This document shows, one piece after another, positions 7,377 through 16,020 of a stretch of DNA of 35,857 nt. Positions within the stretch are counted from its first letter, which is position 1. Every line of letters starts with the position of its first letter. The stretch is taken from contig CASEMS010000048.1 of NCBI GenBank assembly GCA_949288955.1, positions 1 through 35,857 of the forward strand, read 5' to 3'. The DNA is from an uncultured Lentisphaeraceae bacterium (lineage in GTDB: Bacteria; Verrucomicrobiota; Kiritimatiellia; RFP12; DVOR01). The notes beneath the pieces are model-generated. The model was not told the origin of the DNA. It made no database searches and was given only the letters and a program-made list of their open reading frames with translations. The position numbers and the translations under genes were made by a program.

Positions 7377-7377
7377 G

Positions 7378-7650
7378 ATGAAGACCATCATCCGCAAAGT
7401 TTCCGTGACCGAGAAGGGCACCCTGATCGGCGCGAAGAACCAGTACATGCTGGAGGTCGCCCCCGAGGCGACGAAACCGCAGATCCGCGAGGCCGTGGAG
7501 ACGCAGTTCGGCGTGCACGTGAAGAGCGTGAACACGGCGAACTACCGCCCCCGCACGGTGGCCACGCGCACCCGCCGCACCACCCAGACCAAGGCGTGGA
7601 AGCGCGCGTACGTGACGTTGCGCGAAGGTGAGCGCATCGAGATCGCCTAA
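7378..7650 (+). CDS. rplW: 50S ribosomal protein L23
   Basis: A 90-residue L23, starting one base after the rplD stop, so probably translationally coupled. It has the family pattern …[18 protein letters not shown]… and, near the end, [19 protein letters not shown]23 sits at the tunnel exit and is the docking site for trigger factor and SRP. Length and position are normal. Confidence 0.96.
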   Translation: MKTIIRKVSVTEKGTLIGAKNQYMLEVAPEATKPQIREAVETQFGVHVKSVNTANYRPRTVATRTRRTTQTKAWKRAYVTLREGERIEIA

Positions 7651-7675
7651 CACACTGCCAAAGGACACCCTATCT

Positions 7676-8500
7676 ATGGCACTGAAAAGTTACAAACCCC
7701 GCAGCCCGGGCATGCGCTTCCGCGTTTCCCAGGTGCGCACGCATCTCTCCAAGGAGAAGCCTGTCGCGCACCTGACGCTGGCGAAGAACAGCGCGGCCGG
7801 GCGCAACAACCAGGGTCGCATCACCGTCCGTCATCGCGGCGGCGGCGCGCGGCGCCGGTTCCGCATCGTGGACTTCCTCCGCGACAAGCATGGCATCCCC
7901 GCCAAGGTGGCGGCGCTTTGCTACGATCCGAACCGCACGGCCAACCTGGCCCTGCTGAACTACGCCGATGGCGAGAAGCGCTACATCCTGGCTCCCGAGG
8001 GACTGAAGCCCGGCATGACCGTGGTCTCCGGCCCTGAGGCCGAGCCGGTGGTGGGCAACGCCCTGCCGCTGGAGAAGATTCCGCTGGGCATGGCGGTGCA
8101 CAACGTCGAGCTGGTGCCTGGGAAGGGCGCGCAGATGGTGCGCTCCGCCGGTACGAGCGCTACGCTCATGGCCCGCGCCAACGGCATGGCCACCTTGCGT
8201 CTGCCTTCTGGCGAGGTGCGCATGGTCTCCGTGAAGTGCATGGCCACCGTGGGCGCCGTGGGTGAGGGTGACTGGAGCGGCGTGAAGTTCGGCAAGGCCG
8301 GGCGCAAACGTCATCTGGGCATCCGTCCGACGGTTCGCGGCGTGGCGATGAACCCTGTCGACCACCCGATGGGCGGCGGCGAAGGCCGCACGTCCGGCGG
8401 CAGCCACCCGCGCAGCCCGTGGGGCAAGCTTGCCAAGGGCGGCAAGACGCGCAACCGCCGCAAGAACAGCAATCGCTTCATCGTCAAGCGGAGGAAGTAA
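7676..8500 (+). CDS. rplB: 50S ribosomal protein L2
   Basis: A 274-residue L2 beginning [15 protein letters not shown]. It includes the RNA-binding [20 protein letters not shown] segment and the C-terminal [20 protein letters not shown] motif, whose His is the conserved residue near the peptidyl-transferase centre. L2 is needed for subunit joining. ATG 7676 is preferred to an upstream in-frame ATG inside rplW, with AAAGGA in the 25-base gap. Full length and unremarkable. Confidence 0.98.
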   Translation: MALKSYKPRSPGMRFRVSQVRTHLSKEKPVAHLTLAKNSAAGRNNQGRITVRHRGGGARRRFRIVDFLRDKHGIPAKVAALCYDPNRTANLALLNYADGEKRYILAPEGLKPGMTVVSGPEAEPVVGNALPLEKIPLGMAVHNVELVPGKGAQMVRSAGTSATLMARANGMATLRLPSGEVRMVSVKCMATVGAVGEGDWSGVKFGKAGRKRHLGIRPTVRGVAMNPVDHPMGGGEGRTSGGSHPRSPWGKLAKGGKTRNRRKNSNRFIVKRRK

Positions 8501-8504
8501 GCCA

Positions 8505-8783
8505 ATGGCACGTTCCATCAAGAAGGGCCCGTACGTTGAGGCGTCGCTCCTCCGCAAGGTGGAGAAGATGAACGCCTCGGGTAAGAAGCTGCCGATCAAG
8601 ACGTGGTCGCGCCGTTCGATGGTGCTCCCCGAGTTCGTGGGGCACACGTTCGCGATCCACAACGGCAAGCAGCACATGCCGGTCTTCATCACCGAGAACA
8701 TGGTCGGCCACCGGCTGGGCGAGTTCTCCAACACCCGCACGTTCAAGGCGCACGGCGGCTTGACCGAGAAGGCCTCGAAGTAA
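8505..8783 (+). CDS. rpsS: 30S ribosomal protein S19
   Basis: A 92-residue S19 with [19 protein letters not shown] and the conserved [23 protein letters not shown] core, then [12 protein letters not shown]19 lies in the 30S head near S13. The start is 4 bases after rplB, and the GGAGGAAG at the rplB end serves as ribosome site. Length is normal. Confidence 0.98.
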   Translation: MARSIKKGPYVEASLLRKVEKMNASGKKLPIKTWSRRSMVLPEFVGHTFAIHNGKQHMPVFITENMVGHRLGEFSNTRTFKAHGGLTEKASK

Positions 8784-8799
8784 GGAAGGAGAGACTGAC

Positions 8800-9132
8800 A
8801 TGGAAGTGAAAGCCATCTCCCGCAACCTGCGCATCTCCGTGCGCAAGGCGCGCCCACTGGCGCGGCGTGTCCAGGGCCTGCGGCTCTCCGACGCGCTGGC
8901 GGTGGCGGACTTCAGCCCGCTGAAGGCCGGGCGGTTCCTGTCGTGCGCGCTGCGCTCGGCGGCGGCCAATGCCCGCAACAACAATAACCTCGACCCGGAG
9001 ACGCTGACGGTGAAGAAGGCGGTCTTCGACGAGGGCGCGCGCATGAAGCGCTACTGGTGCGGCGCGCGCGGCAGCGCCAAGCCGATCCAGAAGAAGCTCA
9101 GCCACCTCACGGTGGTGCTGACGAACGAGTAA
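8800..9132 (+). CDS. rplV: 50S ribosomal protein L22
   Basis: A 110-residue L22 with ISRNLRISVRKARPLARRVQG at the start. A tunnel-reaching hairpin region with EGARMKRYWCGARGSAKPIQKK (about residues 76-97) occupies the place of the usual RARGRA loop and carries a Trp-Cys pair. Macrolide-resistance mutations in other bacteria map to this loop. AAGGAAGGAGAG precedes the ATG. Length is typical. Confidence 0.95.
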   Translation: MEVKAISRNLRISVRKARPLARRVQGLRLSDALAVADFSPLKAGRFLSCALRSAAANARNNNNLDPETLTVKKAVFDEGARMKRYWCGARGSAKPIQKKLSHLTVVLTNE

Positions 9133-9147
9133 CACGAGGAGCCTACC

Positions 9148-9834
9148 TTGGGACAGAAAGTCAACCCTATCGGCTTCCGCATTGCCCTGAACAAACAGTG
9201 GCAGTCGCGTTGGTTCGCGAAGAAGCAGGAGTTCGGCCTGAACCTGGCCGAGGACAACACCATCCGTGAGACCGTGCGCAAGGCCATCGAGGGCGCGGCC
9301 ATCACGAAGATTGGCATTGAGCGCTACGCGAACCGCGTGCGCGTGGTGATTTTCTCGGCCCGCCCCGGCGTGATCGTCGGGCGCAAGGGCCAGGACGTCG
9401 AGAAGCTGAAGGCCACGCTGGCGAAGAAGACGGGCAAGGAAATCTACTTGGACATCCAGGAGGTTCGCACGCCTGACGCCGACGCGCAGCTGGTGGCCGA
9501 GAGCATTGCCCAGCAGATCGAGCACCGCATCGCCGTGAAGCGCGCCATCAAGCGCGCGGAGAAGACGGCGATGGAGCTTGGCGTGGACGGCATCAAGATC
9601 CGTTGCGCCGGTCGTATCAACGGTGCGGAGATCTCCCGCGTGGAGTGGAGCAAGAAGGGCAAGGTGCCCCTGCACACGCTGCGCGCCAACATCGATTATG
9701 GCTTTGTGGAGGCCAACACCACTGCCGGCAAGATCGGCGTGAAGGTGTGGATCTGCAAGCGCGAAGACTTCCAGCCTGCCCGCCAGCAGCGCGGCGGCGA
9801 CCGCGGAAGGAGGAACTATGCCTCTCATGCCTAA
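9148..9834 (+). CDS. rpsC: 30S ribosomal protein S3 (TTG start)
   Basis: A 228-residue S3 starting at TTG 9148 (product [11 protein letters not shown]…), behind GAGGAG. The family N-terminus begins exactly here, so the rare TTG is well supported. The KH domain is visible as [13 protein letters not shown] (about residues 74-86), followed by the [19 protein letters not shown] helix and a basic C-terminus. S3 lines the mRNA entry channel. Its 3' end overlaps rplP by 17 bases. Confidence 0.97.
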   Translation: MGQKVNPIGFRIALNKQWQSRWFAKKQEFGLNLAEDNTIRETVRKAIEGAAITKIGIERYANRVRVVIFSARPGVIVGRKGQDVEKLKATLAKKTGKEIYLDIQEVRTPDADAQLVAESIAQQIEHRIAVKRAIKRAEKTAMELGVDGIKIRCAGRINGAEISRVEWSKKGKVPLHTLRANIDYGFVEANTTAGKIGVKVWICKREDFQPARQQRGGDRGRRNYASHA

Positions 9835-10225
9835 ACGCGTGAAGCACCGCAAGGTCTCGAAAGGCTCCCGCAAGGGCTTCGCGACCAGCGGCGACAAGCT
9901 TGCCTACGGCGAATACGGGATCAAGGCCCTGGGCCGTGGGTGGGTGACGAACACCCAGATCGAGGCCTGCCGTGTGGCCATCAACCGCCACATGAAGCGC
10001 AAAGGCAAGCTCTGGGTGCGCATTTTCCCGGACAAGCCGGTGACGAAGAAGCCCATCGAAGTGCGCATGGGCTCGGGTAAAGGCAACCCGGAGTTCTGGG
10101 TGGCCGTGGTGCTCCCGGGTAAGGTGCTCTTCGAGGTGGGCGGCATCCCCGAGTCGTTGGCGCGTGAGTGCCTGCGCCTGGCGGACACCAAGCTCGGCAT
10201 CCGCACGCAGCTGATCGGCCGTTGA
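9818..10225 (+). CDS. rplP: 50S ribosomal protein L16
   Basis: A 135-residue L16 starting [16 protein letters not shown]. The start overlaps the rpsC end, with GGAAGGAGGAACT as ribosome site. It includes the conserved [32 protein letters not shown] and [16 protein letters not shown] segments. L16 helps position A-site tRNA in the large subunit. Length and motifs are normal. Confidence 0.98.
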   Translation: MPLMPKRVKHRKVSKGSRKGFATSGDKLAYGEYGIKALGRGWVTNTQIEACRVAINRHMKRKGKLWVRIFPDKPVTKKPIEVRMGSGKGNPEFWVAVVLPGKVLFEVGGIPESLARECLRLADTKLGIRTQLIGR

Positions 10226-10239
10226 AGGGAGCGCGCACC

Positions 10240-10440
10240 ATGAAGATCGCAGATATCAAAGACCTCAGCGTCGAAGAGCTCGCCGCCCAGATCCGCGACA
10301 AGGAGCAGGAGCTGCGCGGGCTGCGCCTGAAGCACAATTCCACCCAACAGGGCGTCGAGGCGCCCGGCCGCCTGGCCAAGTTGCGTAAGGACATCGCGCA
10401 GCTCAAGACGGTGGCCAACCAGAAGAAGGTGAACCAATGA
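10240..10440 (+). CDS. rpmC: 50S ribosomal protein L29
   Basis: A 66-residue L29 with the helical-hairpin pattern [20 protein letters not shown] and the family's [19 protein letters not shown] signature. It sits near the tunnel exit beside L23. ATG 10240 follows GAAGGGAG; upstream in-frame starts lie inside rplP. The stop overlaps the rpsQ start as ATGA. Confidence 0.96.
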   Translation: MKIADIKDLSVEELAAQIRDKEQELRGLRLKHNSTQQGVEAPGRLAKLRKDIAQLKTVANQKKVNQ

Positions 10441-10700
10441 GCGAAACTACTGTCGAGCGCGGCACGCGCAAGGTGCGCACGGGCACCGTCGTCAGCAAGT
10501 CGGGCGACAAGTCGATCGTCGTGCGCGTGGAGCGGCGCCTGCCGCATCCCATCTACGGCAAGATCGTCAAGACCAGCAAGAAGTTCCACGCGCATGACGC
10601 GGAGAACGTGGCCAAGGTGGGCGACACGGTCACCATCATGGAGACCCGCCCGCTCAGCAAGACCAAGCGCTGGCGCCTGGTCTCCGTCGAGGAGAAGTGA
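10437..10700 (+). CDS. rpsQ: 30S ribosomal protein S17
   Basis: An 87-residue S17 (OB-fold) with [32 protein letters not shown] and the later [27 protein letters not shown] signature, quoted here in overlapping family order. It begins inside the rpmC stop codon and is therefore probably coupled. S17 is a primary 16S rRNA binder. Length is normal. Confidence 0.97.
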   Translation: MSETTVERGTRKVRTGTVVSKSGDKSIVVRVERRLPHPIYGKIVKTSKKFHAHDAENVAKVGDTVTIMETRPLSKTKRWRLVSVEEK

Positions 10701-10703
10701 GCC

Positions 10704-11069
10704 ATGATCATCGAAGAGAGCAAGCTGGTGGTGGCGGACAACACCGGGGCGAAGATCGCCAAGTGTTTCCGCATCCTGGGTCAGCGCAAGGGCACGGCCG
10801 GGGTGGGTGACGTCATCCGCGTCTCCATCCAAGAGGCCAGCCCGACGGGCGCGGTGAAGAAGGGGCAGGTCTGCCATGCGCTGATTGTGCGCACGGCCCA
10901 CCCCATCGCCCGCCCCGACGGCTCCTATGTGCGCTTTGACCAGAACGCGTGCGTCATCGTGGATGCCAAGCACAACCCGATGGGCACCCGTATCTTCGGC
11001 CCCGTGGCGCGCGAGCTGCGCGACAAGGGCCAGATGAAGGTCATCTCCCTCGCGCCCGAGGTGGTGTGA
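10704..11069 (+). CDS. rplN: 50S ribosomal protein L14
   Basis: A 121-residue L14 with the classic [20 protein letters not shown] start, the [15 protein letters not shown] strand region and the C-terminal [19 protein letters not shown] signature. L14 contacts 16S rRNA at a subunit bridge. It follows rpsQ by 3 bases. After it comes a 114-base gap, the longest before secY, with its own promoter-like element. Confidence 0.98.
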   Translation: MIIEESKLVVADNTGAKIAKCFRILGQRKGTAGVGDVIRVSIQEASPTGAVKKGQVCHALIVRTAHPIARPDGSYVRFDQNACVIVDAKHNPMGTRIFGPVARELRDKGQMKVISLAPEVV

Positions 11070-11153
11070 GGGGAGACCGCTTCGTGACCGCAGGTAATAC
11101 GTAAGCGTAAGCCGGGAACCCACAGGACGAACGGGACGTTTGCGAACTGCGTT

Positions 11154-11162
11154 TGTTACAAT
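11154..11162 (+). promoter_or_regulatory. Internal extended -10 promoter before rplX
   Basis: TGTTACAAT at 11154-11162 is an extended -10 (TGn plus TACAAT) in the 114-base gap between rplN and rplX. No good -35 hexamer lies 16-18 bases upstream. Transcription would begin about 15 bases before the rplX ATG. It could supply extra mRNA for the spc half of the cluster. Confidence 0.45.
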
Positions 11163-11183
11163 GGCGAGTTACGGAACAGAACA

Positions 11184-11498
11184 ATGAGCATCGCTAGAAT
11201 CAAGAAGAACGACACGGTGATTGCGATCGCCGGCGCCGACAAGGGGAAGACCGGCAAGGTCCTCTCTGTGAACCCGAAGGCGGGTACCGCGGTGGTGGAA
11301 GGCCTCCGCAAGGTGAAGAAGACCGTCCGCCGCACCGAGCAGCAGGCCGGTGGTATTATCGAGGTCGAGGCCCCCATCCAGCTCTCGAACCTCATGCCTT
11401 ACGACGCCGAGAAGCAGCGTGGCAGCCGCATCGCCCGCACGGTGAGCGGCGAGACCAAGGTCCGCACCCTCAAGGTGTCGGGCAAGGTGCTGGACTAA
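11184..11498 (+). CDS. rplX: 50S ribosomal protein L24
   Basis: A 104-residue L24 with the KOW motif near the N-terminus (DTVIAIAGADKGKTGKVLSV) and the conserved IEVEAPIQLSNLMPYD segment. L24 initiates 50S assembly by binding the 5' domain of 23S rRNA. The short leader ACGGAACAGAACA before the ATG has only a weak ribosome site. Length is normal. Confidence 0.97.
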   Translation: MSIARIKKNDTVIAIAGADKGKTGKVLSVNPKAGTAVVEGLRKVKKTVRRTEQQAGGIIEVEAPIQLSNLMPYDAEKQRGSRIARTVSGETKVRTLKVSGKVLD

Positions 11499-11509
11499 GG
11501 AGCACGGAC

Positions 11510-12040
11510 ATGGCCAACCTGAAAGAGACCTACGCCAAGGAAATCGTCCCCGCGCTGGAGAAGCAGCTGGGCGTGACGAACCCGATGTTGGTGCCCCGTC
11601 TGACGAAGATCGTGGTGAACATGGCCTTCGGTCTGCGCGAGAAGGACGAGCAGAAGCAGCTGGTTCAGGACCTGGAGGCGATTACCGGCCAGAAGGCCGT
11701 CCTCTGCAAGGCCCGCAAGAGCATCTCCAACTTCAAGCTGCGCGAGGGGATGCCCATCGGCGCGAAGGTGACGTTGCGCGGCAACCGCATGTATGAGTTC
11801 GCCGAGCGCTTCTTCAACGTCACGCTGCCGCGCATCCGCGACTTCCGCGGCGTGCCGAACCGTGGCTTCGACAAGGCCGGCAACTACACGATGGGGATGA
11901 AGGAATACGTCACCTTCCCCGAGATCACGGCCGTGAGCACGGCGTCGGGTCTGGACGTGACGTTCGTCACCACCGCCAAGGACAAGGCGGGCGCCAAGGC
12001 GTTGCTTGAGGCGCTGGGTATGCCGTTCATGGGCCGCTAA
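11510..12040 (+). CDS. rplE: 50S ribosomal protein L5
   Basis: A 176-residue L5 with the family N-terminus ([19 protein letters not shown]), the [25 protein letters not shown] block (positions about 60-85) and [22 protein letters not shown]5 binds 5S rRNA and contacts P-site tRNA. AAGGAG lies before the ATG. Length is typical and nothing is unusual. Confidence 0.98.
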   Translation: MANLKETYAKEIVPALEKQLGVTNPMLVPRLTKIVVNMAFGLREKDEQKQLVQDLEAITGQKAVLCKARKSISNFKLREGMPIGAKVTLRGNRMYEFAERFFNVTLPRIRDFRGVPNRGFDKAGNYTMGMKEYVTFPEITAVSTASGLDVTFVTTAKDKAGAKALLEALGMPFMGR

Positions 12041-12051
12041 GGAGAGAGAAG

Positions 12052-12237
12052 ATGGCTAAGACCTCCCTGATCGTCAAGGCTGCGCGCAAGCCGAAATTCG
12101 GCGTTCGCGCGTACACCCGTTGCTCCCGTTGCGGTCGCCCCCACAGCGTCATCCGCAAGTTCCGTCTCTGTCGCCTCTGCTTCCGCGAGATGGCGCTGAA
12201 CGGCGAAATCCCCGGCGTCACCAAGGCCAGCTGGTAA
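12052..12237 (+). CDS. rpsZ: 30S ribosomal protein S14, zinc type
   Basis: A 61-residue S14 of the short zinc-binding class. Cysteines 24, 27, 40 and 43 form the CxxC…CxxC ribbon, followed by the conserved [19 protein letters not shown]-terminus. The longer zinc-free S14 lacks these cysteines. GGAGAGAGAAG is the ribosome site. Position between L5 and S8 is canonical. Confidence 0.97.
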   Translation: MAKTSLIVKAARKPKFGVRAYTRCSRCGRPHSVIRKFRLCRLCFREMALNGEIPGVTKASW

Positions 12238-12255
12238 GCGAAAGGGCACACCAAA

Positions 12256-12648
12256 ATGATGACCGATCCCATTTCCGACATGCTGGTGCGCATCCGCAAC
12301 GCGCAGAAGGCGCGCCACCCCGAGGTGTCCATGCCCGGCTCCCGAATCAAGGGCGAGATCGCCCGCGTGCTGAAGGAGGAGGGCTACATCGCCGATTACG
12401 CGATGGTGGGCGACACGAAGCGCGTGCTGACCATCGAGCTGAAGTACAGCGATCGCGCCGAGCCCGCCATCCGCGGCCTTGAGCGCGTCTCCCGCCCCGG
12501 CCTACGCCGTTTCTGCGGCTACACCGACATCCCCAAAGTCCTCGGTGGCCTGGGCATCGCCGTGCTCAGCACCTCCGGCGGCATCATGAGCGGCAAGACC
12601 GCGCGCGAGCGTCGGCTCGGCGGCGAGCTGCTCTGCACCATCTGGTAA
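12256..12648 (+). CDS. rpsH: 30S ribosomal protein S8
   Basis: A 130-residue S8 with MTDPISDMLVRIRNAQKARH and the C-terminal LSTSGGIMSGKTARERRLGGELL signature region (about residues 100-125). S8 binds the central domain of 16S rRNA and in E. coli represses the spc operon. The ATG at 12256 or the next codon (ATGATG) could be used. Complete. Confidence 0.97.
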   Translation: MMTDPISDMLVRIRNAQKARHPEVSMPGSRIKGEIARVLKEEGYIADYAMVGDTKRVLTIELKYSDRAEPAIRGLERVSRPGLRRFCGYTDIPKVLGGLGIAVLSTSGGIMSGKTARERRLGGELLCTIW

Positions 12649-12660
12649 AGGAGCCCCACC

Positions 12661-13200
12661 ATGTCTCGAATCGGCAAACAGCCCATCACCATCCCCGCGG
12701 GCGTCACCGTCACGGTGGCCAACGCGAACGAGGTGACGGTCAAGGGCCCCAAGGGCGAGCTTTCGCGCGTCTTCCAGAAGGGCATCTCCGTCGCCGTCGA
12801 AGGCAGTGAGGTCCGCGTGACCCGCGCCGACGACTCTCGTGCCCAGAAGAGCTACCACGGCCTTTCGCGTACCCTCGTCAAGAACATGATTGAGGGTGTG
12901 ACCAAGGGCTATTCCAAGGAGCTCGTCATCGAGGGTACCGGCTTCAAGGCCGCCGTCCAGGGCAACAAGGCGATCCTTACGCTGGGCTTCGCCTCGCCCA
13001 AGGAGTACCTCATCCCCGCTGGTTGCTCCGTCACTGTCACCGGTGATGTGAACGTCAAGGTTGAGGGCATCGACAAGGAAGTGGTTGGCGAGGCCGCCGC
13101 CCGCATCCGCTCCTATTACCCGGCCGAGCCTTACAAAGGCAAGGGCATCCGCTACAAGGACGAGAAGATCCGCCGCAAGGAAGGCAAGACCGTCGCCTAA
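12661..13200 (+). CDS. rplF: 50S ribosomal protein L6
   Basis: A 179-residue L6 of standard length, with MSRIGKQPITIPAGVTVTV, the VKGPKGELSR strand and the C-terminal YKGKGIRYKDEKIRRKEGK motif. L6 sits near the elongation-factor binding site. AAAGGAG precedes the start. Only 47 bases separate it from the apparent rplR ATG. Confidence 0.98.
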   Translation: MSRIGKQPITIPAGVTVTVANANEVTVKGPKGELSRVFQKGISVAVEGSEVRVTRADDSRAQKSYHGLSRTLVKNMIEGVTKGYSKELVIEGTGFKAAVQGNKAILTLGFASPKEYLIPAGCSVTVTGDVNVKVEGIDKEVVGEAAARIRSYYPAEPYKGKGIRYKDEKIRRKEGKTVA

Positions 13201-13247
13201 CCCCGGCCAGGAGAATCGTCGGCGGCGGCACGCCCGAGCGTCCGCGC

Positions 13248-13541
13248 ATGGCCATCTTCGTCTCGAACCGCTATATGTACGTGCAGTTCATCGACGACGA
13301 GGCCGGCAACACCCTCGCCTCCGCCTCCACCCTCAAGGGTGGTTGGAAGTGTAATCTTGAGGGCGCCAAGGCCCTCGGCGAGGCCGCCGCCCAGGCCGCC
13401 CAGGCCAAGGGCATCAAGACCGTCATCGTCGACCGCGCCGGTTACAAATACCACGGCCGCGTGAAGACCATCGTCGAGACCGCCGTCGCCGCCGGCCTCT
13501 CCATCACCTCCAAGACGACCGCCAAGACGGAGGAAGCGTAA
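13248..13541 (+). CDS. rplR: 50S ribosomal protein L18, N-terminus missing or mis-started
   Basis: From ATG 13248 the product is 97 residues (VSNRYMYVQFIDDEAGNTLA…, DRAGYKYHGRVK…), about 20 short of L18. The frame upstream of this ATG still reads RRIVGGGTPERPR (13209-13247), matching the family segment that precedes the first strand. It has no ATG, GTG or TTG, and the basic N-terminal helix that should come earlier is absent because rplF ends at 13200. L18 binds 5S rRNA through that basic tail. The 5' end of the gene seems to have lost roughly 50-60 bases, or it starts at a non-standard codon such as ATC 13215 behind AGGAGA. Confidence 0.9.
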   Translation: MAIFVSNRYMYVQFIDDEAGNTLASASTLKGGWKCNLEGAKALGEAAAQAAQAKGIKTVIVDRAGYKYHGRVKTIVETAVAAGLSITSKTTAKTEEA

Positions 13542-14029
13542 TGAACGACCGTAACAACCGCGACCGCGACGGCGCCCCTGAGTTCGACGAGAAGACCGTT
13601 TTCGTCAACCGTTGCGCCAAGACCGTCAAGGGTGGCCGCCGCTTCAGCTTCTCCGCCATCATCGTGGTGGGCGACAACAATGGTCGCGTGGGGCTGGGCA
13701 TCGGCAAGGCCAACGAGGTGGGCGACGCCATCCGCAAGGGTGGCGATGCCGCCCGCAAGGCCATGCGCCCCGTCTGCATGAAGGGTTCCACCATCCCCCA
13801 CGAGGTCACCGGCGTCTGCGACGGCGGCAAGGTGCTCCTCAAGCCCGCGCCTGACGGCACCGGCATCATCTGCGGCGGCGCCATGCGCCCCGTCCTTGAG
13901 GCCGCCGGCATCAAGGACGTGGTCGGCAAGTCCCTCGGCTCCAAGAACCGCCTCAACGTGGTCAAGGCCACCATCGACGCGCTCCACCAGCTGCGTTCGG
14001 CTGAGACCATCGCGGCCCTCCGCGCCTGA
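13541..14029 (+). CDS. rpsE: 30S ribosomal protein S5
   Basis: A 162-residue S5. The double-stranded-RNA-binding N-terminal domain has VNRCAKTVKGGRRFSFSAIIVVGD and GLGIGKANEVGDAIRKG, and the C-terminal domain has GAMRPVLEAAGIKDVVGKSLGS. S5 lines the mRNA entry site and influences fidelity. TAATG overlap with rplR suggests coupling. rpmD (L30), commonly next, is not present; a hairpin follows instead. Confidence 0.98.
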   Translation: MNDRNNRDRDGAPEFDEKTVFVNRCAKTVKGGRRFSFSAIIVVGDNNGRVGLGIGKANEVGDAIRKGGDAARKAMRPVCMKGSTIPHEVTGVCDGGKVLLKPAPDGTGIICGGAMRPVLEAAGIKDVVGKSLGSKNRLNVVKATIDALHQLRSAETIAALRA

Positions 14030-14036
14030 CGGCGCC

Positions 14037-14063
14037 GCGCGGGCGGCCAAACCCCGCCCGCGC
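14037..14063 (+). promoter_or_regulatory. GC hairpin between rpsE and rplO
   Basis: GCGCGGGCGG at 14037-14046 pairs with CCGCCCGCGC at 14054-14063 around the loop CCAAACC. There is no T-run, so it is not a standard terminator. It may be an mRNA-stability or attenuation element. It occupies the place where rpmD is found in many genomes. Confidence 0.55.
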
Positions 14064-14087
14064 GCCACTTACGAAAGGATTTCCGAA

Positions 14088-14534
14088 ATGGATCTCTCCA
14101 CTCTCACCAACACCCCGGGTGCCCGCAAGTCTCGCAAGCGCGTGGGCCGCGGTATGGGCTCGGGCATGGGTAAGACCTCCACCCGCGGCCACAAGGGCCA
14201 GGGCTCCCGCAAGGGCCACAAGCAGAAGCTCGGCTTCGAAGGCGGTCAGATGCCCTTGATGCGCCGCCTCCCCAAGCGTGGCTTCAAGAACCCCAACCGT
14301 ATCCCTTACTATGGCGTGAACGTCGCCGACCTCAACCGTTTTGACGACGGCACTGTGGTGGACATCGACGTGATGCTCGCGGCTGGCTTCGGCTACCGCC
14401 CCGCCAAGGATGCCGGGATCAAGGTTCTCGGCGATGGCGATCTCACCAAGAAGCTCACCGTGAAGGCCTCTGCCTTCTCCGCCTCCGCCAAGGCCAAGAT
14501 CGAGGCCGCCGGCGGTACCTGCGAGGTCATCTGA
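14088..14534 (+). CDS. rplO: 50S ribosomal protein L15
   Basis: A 148-residue L15. The Gly-rich N-terminus reads KRVGRGMGSGMGKTSTRGHKGQGS, followed by FEGGQMPLMRRLPKRGFKN. The C-terminal domain ends AGGTCEVI. L15 is a late-assembly 50S protein. ATG 14088 follows GAAAGGAT, and upstream in-frame Mets lie in rpsE. Length and position before secY are standard. Confidence 0.97.
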   Translation: MDLSTLTNTPGARKSRKRVGRGMGSGMGKTSTRGHKGQGSRKGHKQKLGFEGGQMPLMRRLPKRGFKNPNRIPYYGVNVADLNRFDDGTVVDIDVMLAAGFGYRPAKDAGIKVLGDGDLTKKLTVKASAFSASAKAKIEAAGGTCEVI

Positions 14535-14544
14535 CCCCGCCCTC

Positions 14545-14577
14545 CCGGCCCCTGGCGGCTCGTCTGCCTGGGGCCGG
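14545..14577 (+). promoter_or_regulatory. Hairpin between rplO and secY
   Basis: CCGGCCCC at 14545-14552 pairs with GGGGCCGG at 14570-14577 over a 17-base loop, followed by CCCCCTTTT. A partial attenuator that lowers secY expression relative to the ribosomal genes is plausible. The four-T tract is short for full termination, and no second promoter is visible. Confidence 0.5.
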
Positions 14578-14638
14578 CCCCCTTTTCCGGGGCATCGCCC
14601 CGCGACATGACTGAGCGCCCGCACCCTGAGGATCCCTC

Positions 14639-16009
14639 ATGCTCAAGACTTTCGCCAACCTCTTCAAGATTCCCGAGCTCCGCGCCCGCATCTTCTTTAC
14701 CATCGGCTTGGTGGCTGTGGCCCGTCTTTTGGCCATGATTCCCACCCCCGGCGTGGACTGGGCCGCCATCCAGCAACTCCAGCAGATGATGGAGGCCAAA
14801 TCCTCCGGCGGCCTCGTGGCGTGGTTCGACACCTTCACCGGCGGCGCGCTGACCCAATGCTCCGTGGGCACCCTCTCTATCTGGCCCTACATCTCTGCGC
14901 AGATCATCATCCAGCTGATGACCGCCGTCATCCCCGCTCTTGGGCGACTCCAGCGTGAGGGCGATGCCGGGCGCAAGACGCTCAACCTTTATATCCGTTG
15001 GCTCACCATCGGCATCTGTGTCTTCCAGGCCATTGCCTTGGCCAACACCATGCTGGACCCCGAGCGCCTCGGCGCAGGCTCCGATTTGCGCCTCGTGGTC
15101 ATGAATCCCTTCCTCTTCTACGTCAACACCGTCATCGCCATGACGGGTGCCTCCATGTTCGTCATGTGGCTGGGCGACCAAATCACCGAGCGCGGCATCG
15201 GCAACGGTGTCTCCCTGCTCATCATGATCAACATCACCTCGCGTCTCCCTGTGGCCGTGGCCGACGCTGCCCGCCGTTACTTCAACATCGGCGGTGCGCA
15301 GGCCCAGGGTGCCATCTGGGAGCTCATCCTCCTTCTTGTCTTCTTCTTCGCAGTCCTTCTCGGCACGGTGGCTATCACCCAGGCCCTGCGCAAGATTCCC
15401 ATCCACTCCACTCGTGCCATCTCCCGTGGCGCGGCCTATGGTGGCAACGTCACCTACCTTCCCCTGCGCGTCAACTTCTCCGGCGTCATGCCCATCATCT
15501 TCGCTGGCCCCATCCTCCAACTCCTCGGTCTGTTGAGTCATCTCAATGGCACTAATGCCGTCTCTGCCTTCCTCAAGAAGGTTGGCGAGGCGATTTTCCT
15601 GCCCACCACCATGACCCACATCATCCTCTACGGGGCGCTGATCCTCTTCTTCACCTTCTTCTGGGTCGCTACTCAGTTCAACGCGATGAACATCTCCGAT
15701 TGGCTCAAGCGCGATGGTTCCTATATCCCTGGCATCCGCCCCGGTCTTGCCACCGCCGAGTACCTTGATGCCGTGATGACCCGCGTTACTTTCATCGGTG
15801 CCATCGCCCTCCTTCTCATCGCCATTATCCCCCTCATCCTTACCTCCTCCCGCCAGATTTCCTGGGAGATCACCTCCTTCTTCGGTGGCACGAGCCTCCT
15901 CATCATCGTCGGCGTGGCGCTCGATACGCTCCGTCGCCTTGAATCCCAGCTCGTCATGCGCAACTATGACGGCTTCCTGAAGCACGGTCGTATCACCGGC
16001 CGCCACTGA
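14639..16009 (+). CDS. secY: Preprotein translocase subunit SecY
   Basis: A 456-residue SecY with ten predicted membrane segments. Conserved features include PTPGVDW after the first span, the region GGALTQCSVGTLSIWPYISAQI, GNGVSLLI near span 5, and the cytoplasmic-loop motifs IPIHSTRAI, YLPLRVNFSGVMPIIFA and GSYIPGIRPG. SecY forms the protein-conducting channel with SecE and SecG. It would export the PEP-CTERM, lipoprotein and phosphodiesterase products encoded further right. Normal length; last gene before adk. Confidence 0.98.
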   Translation: MLKTFANLFKIPELRARIFFTIGLVAVARLLAMIPTPGVDWAAIQQLQQMMEAKSSGGLVAWFDTFTGGALTQCSVGTLSIWPYISAQIIIQLMTAVIPALGRLQREGDAGRKTLNLYIRWLTIGICVFQAIALANTMLDPERLGAGSDLRLVVMNPFLFYVNTVIAMTGASMFVMWLGDQITERGIGNGVSLLIMINITSRLPVAVADAARRYFNIGGAQAQGAIWELILLLVFFFAVLLGTVAITQALRKIPIHSTRAISRGAAYGGNVTYLPLRVNFSGVMPIIFAGPILQLLGLLSHLNGTNAVSAFLKKVGEAIFLPTTMTHIILYGALILFFTFFWVATQFNAMNISDWLKRDGSYIPGIRPGLATAEYLDAVMTRVTFIGAIALLLIAIIPLILTSSRQISWEITSFFGGTSLLIIVGVALDTLRRLESQLVMRNYDGFLKHGRITGRH

Positions 16010-16020
16010 GAGAGGTTTCC

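Noticed and set aside
11080..11150. Possible tRNA or small RNA in the rplN-rplX gap
   Set aside because: No cloverleaf with a T-arm could be folded by eye; only the promoter-like element is supported.
14393..16006. A 537-codon minus-strand frame opposite secY
   Set aside because: Codon-shadow effect. The product is Gly/Asp/Glu-rich and unlike any protein, while SecY motifs are unmistakable on the other strand.
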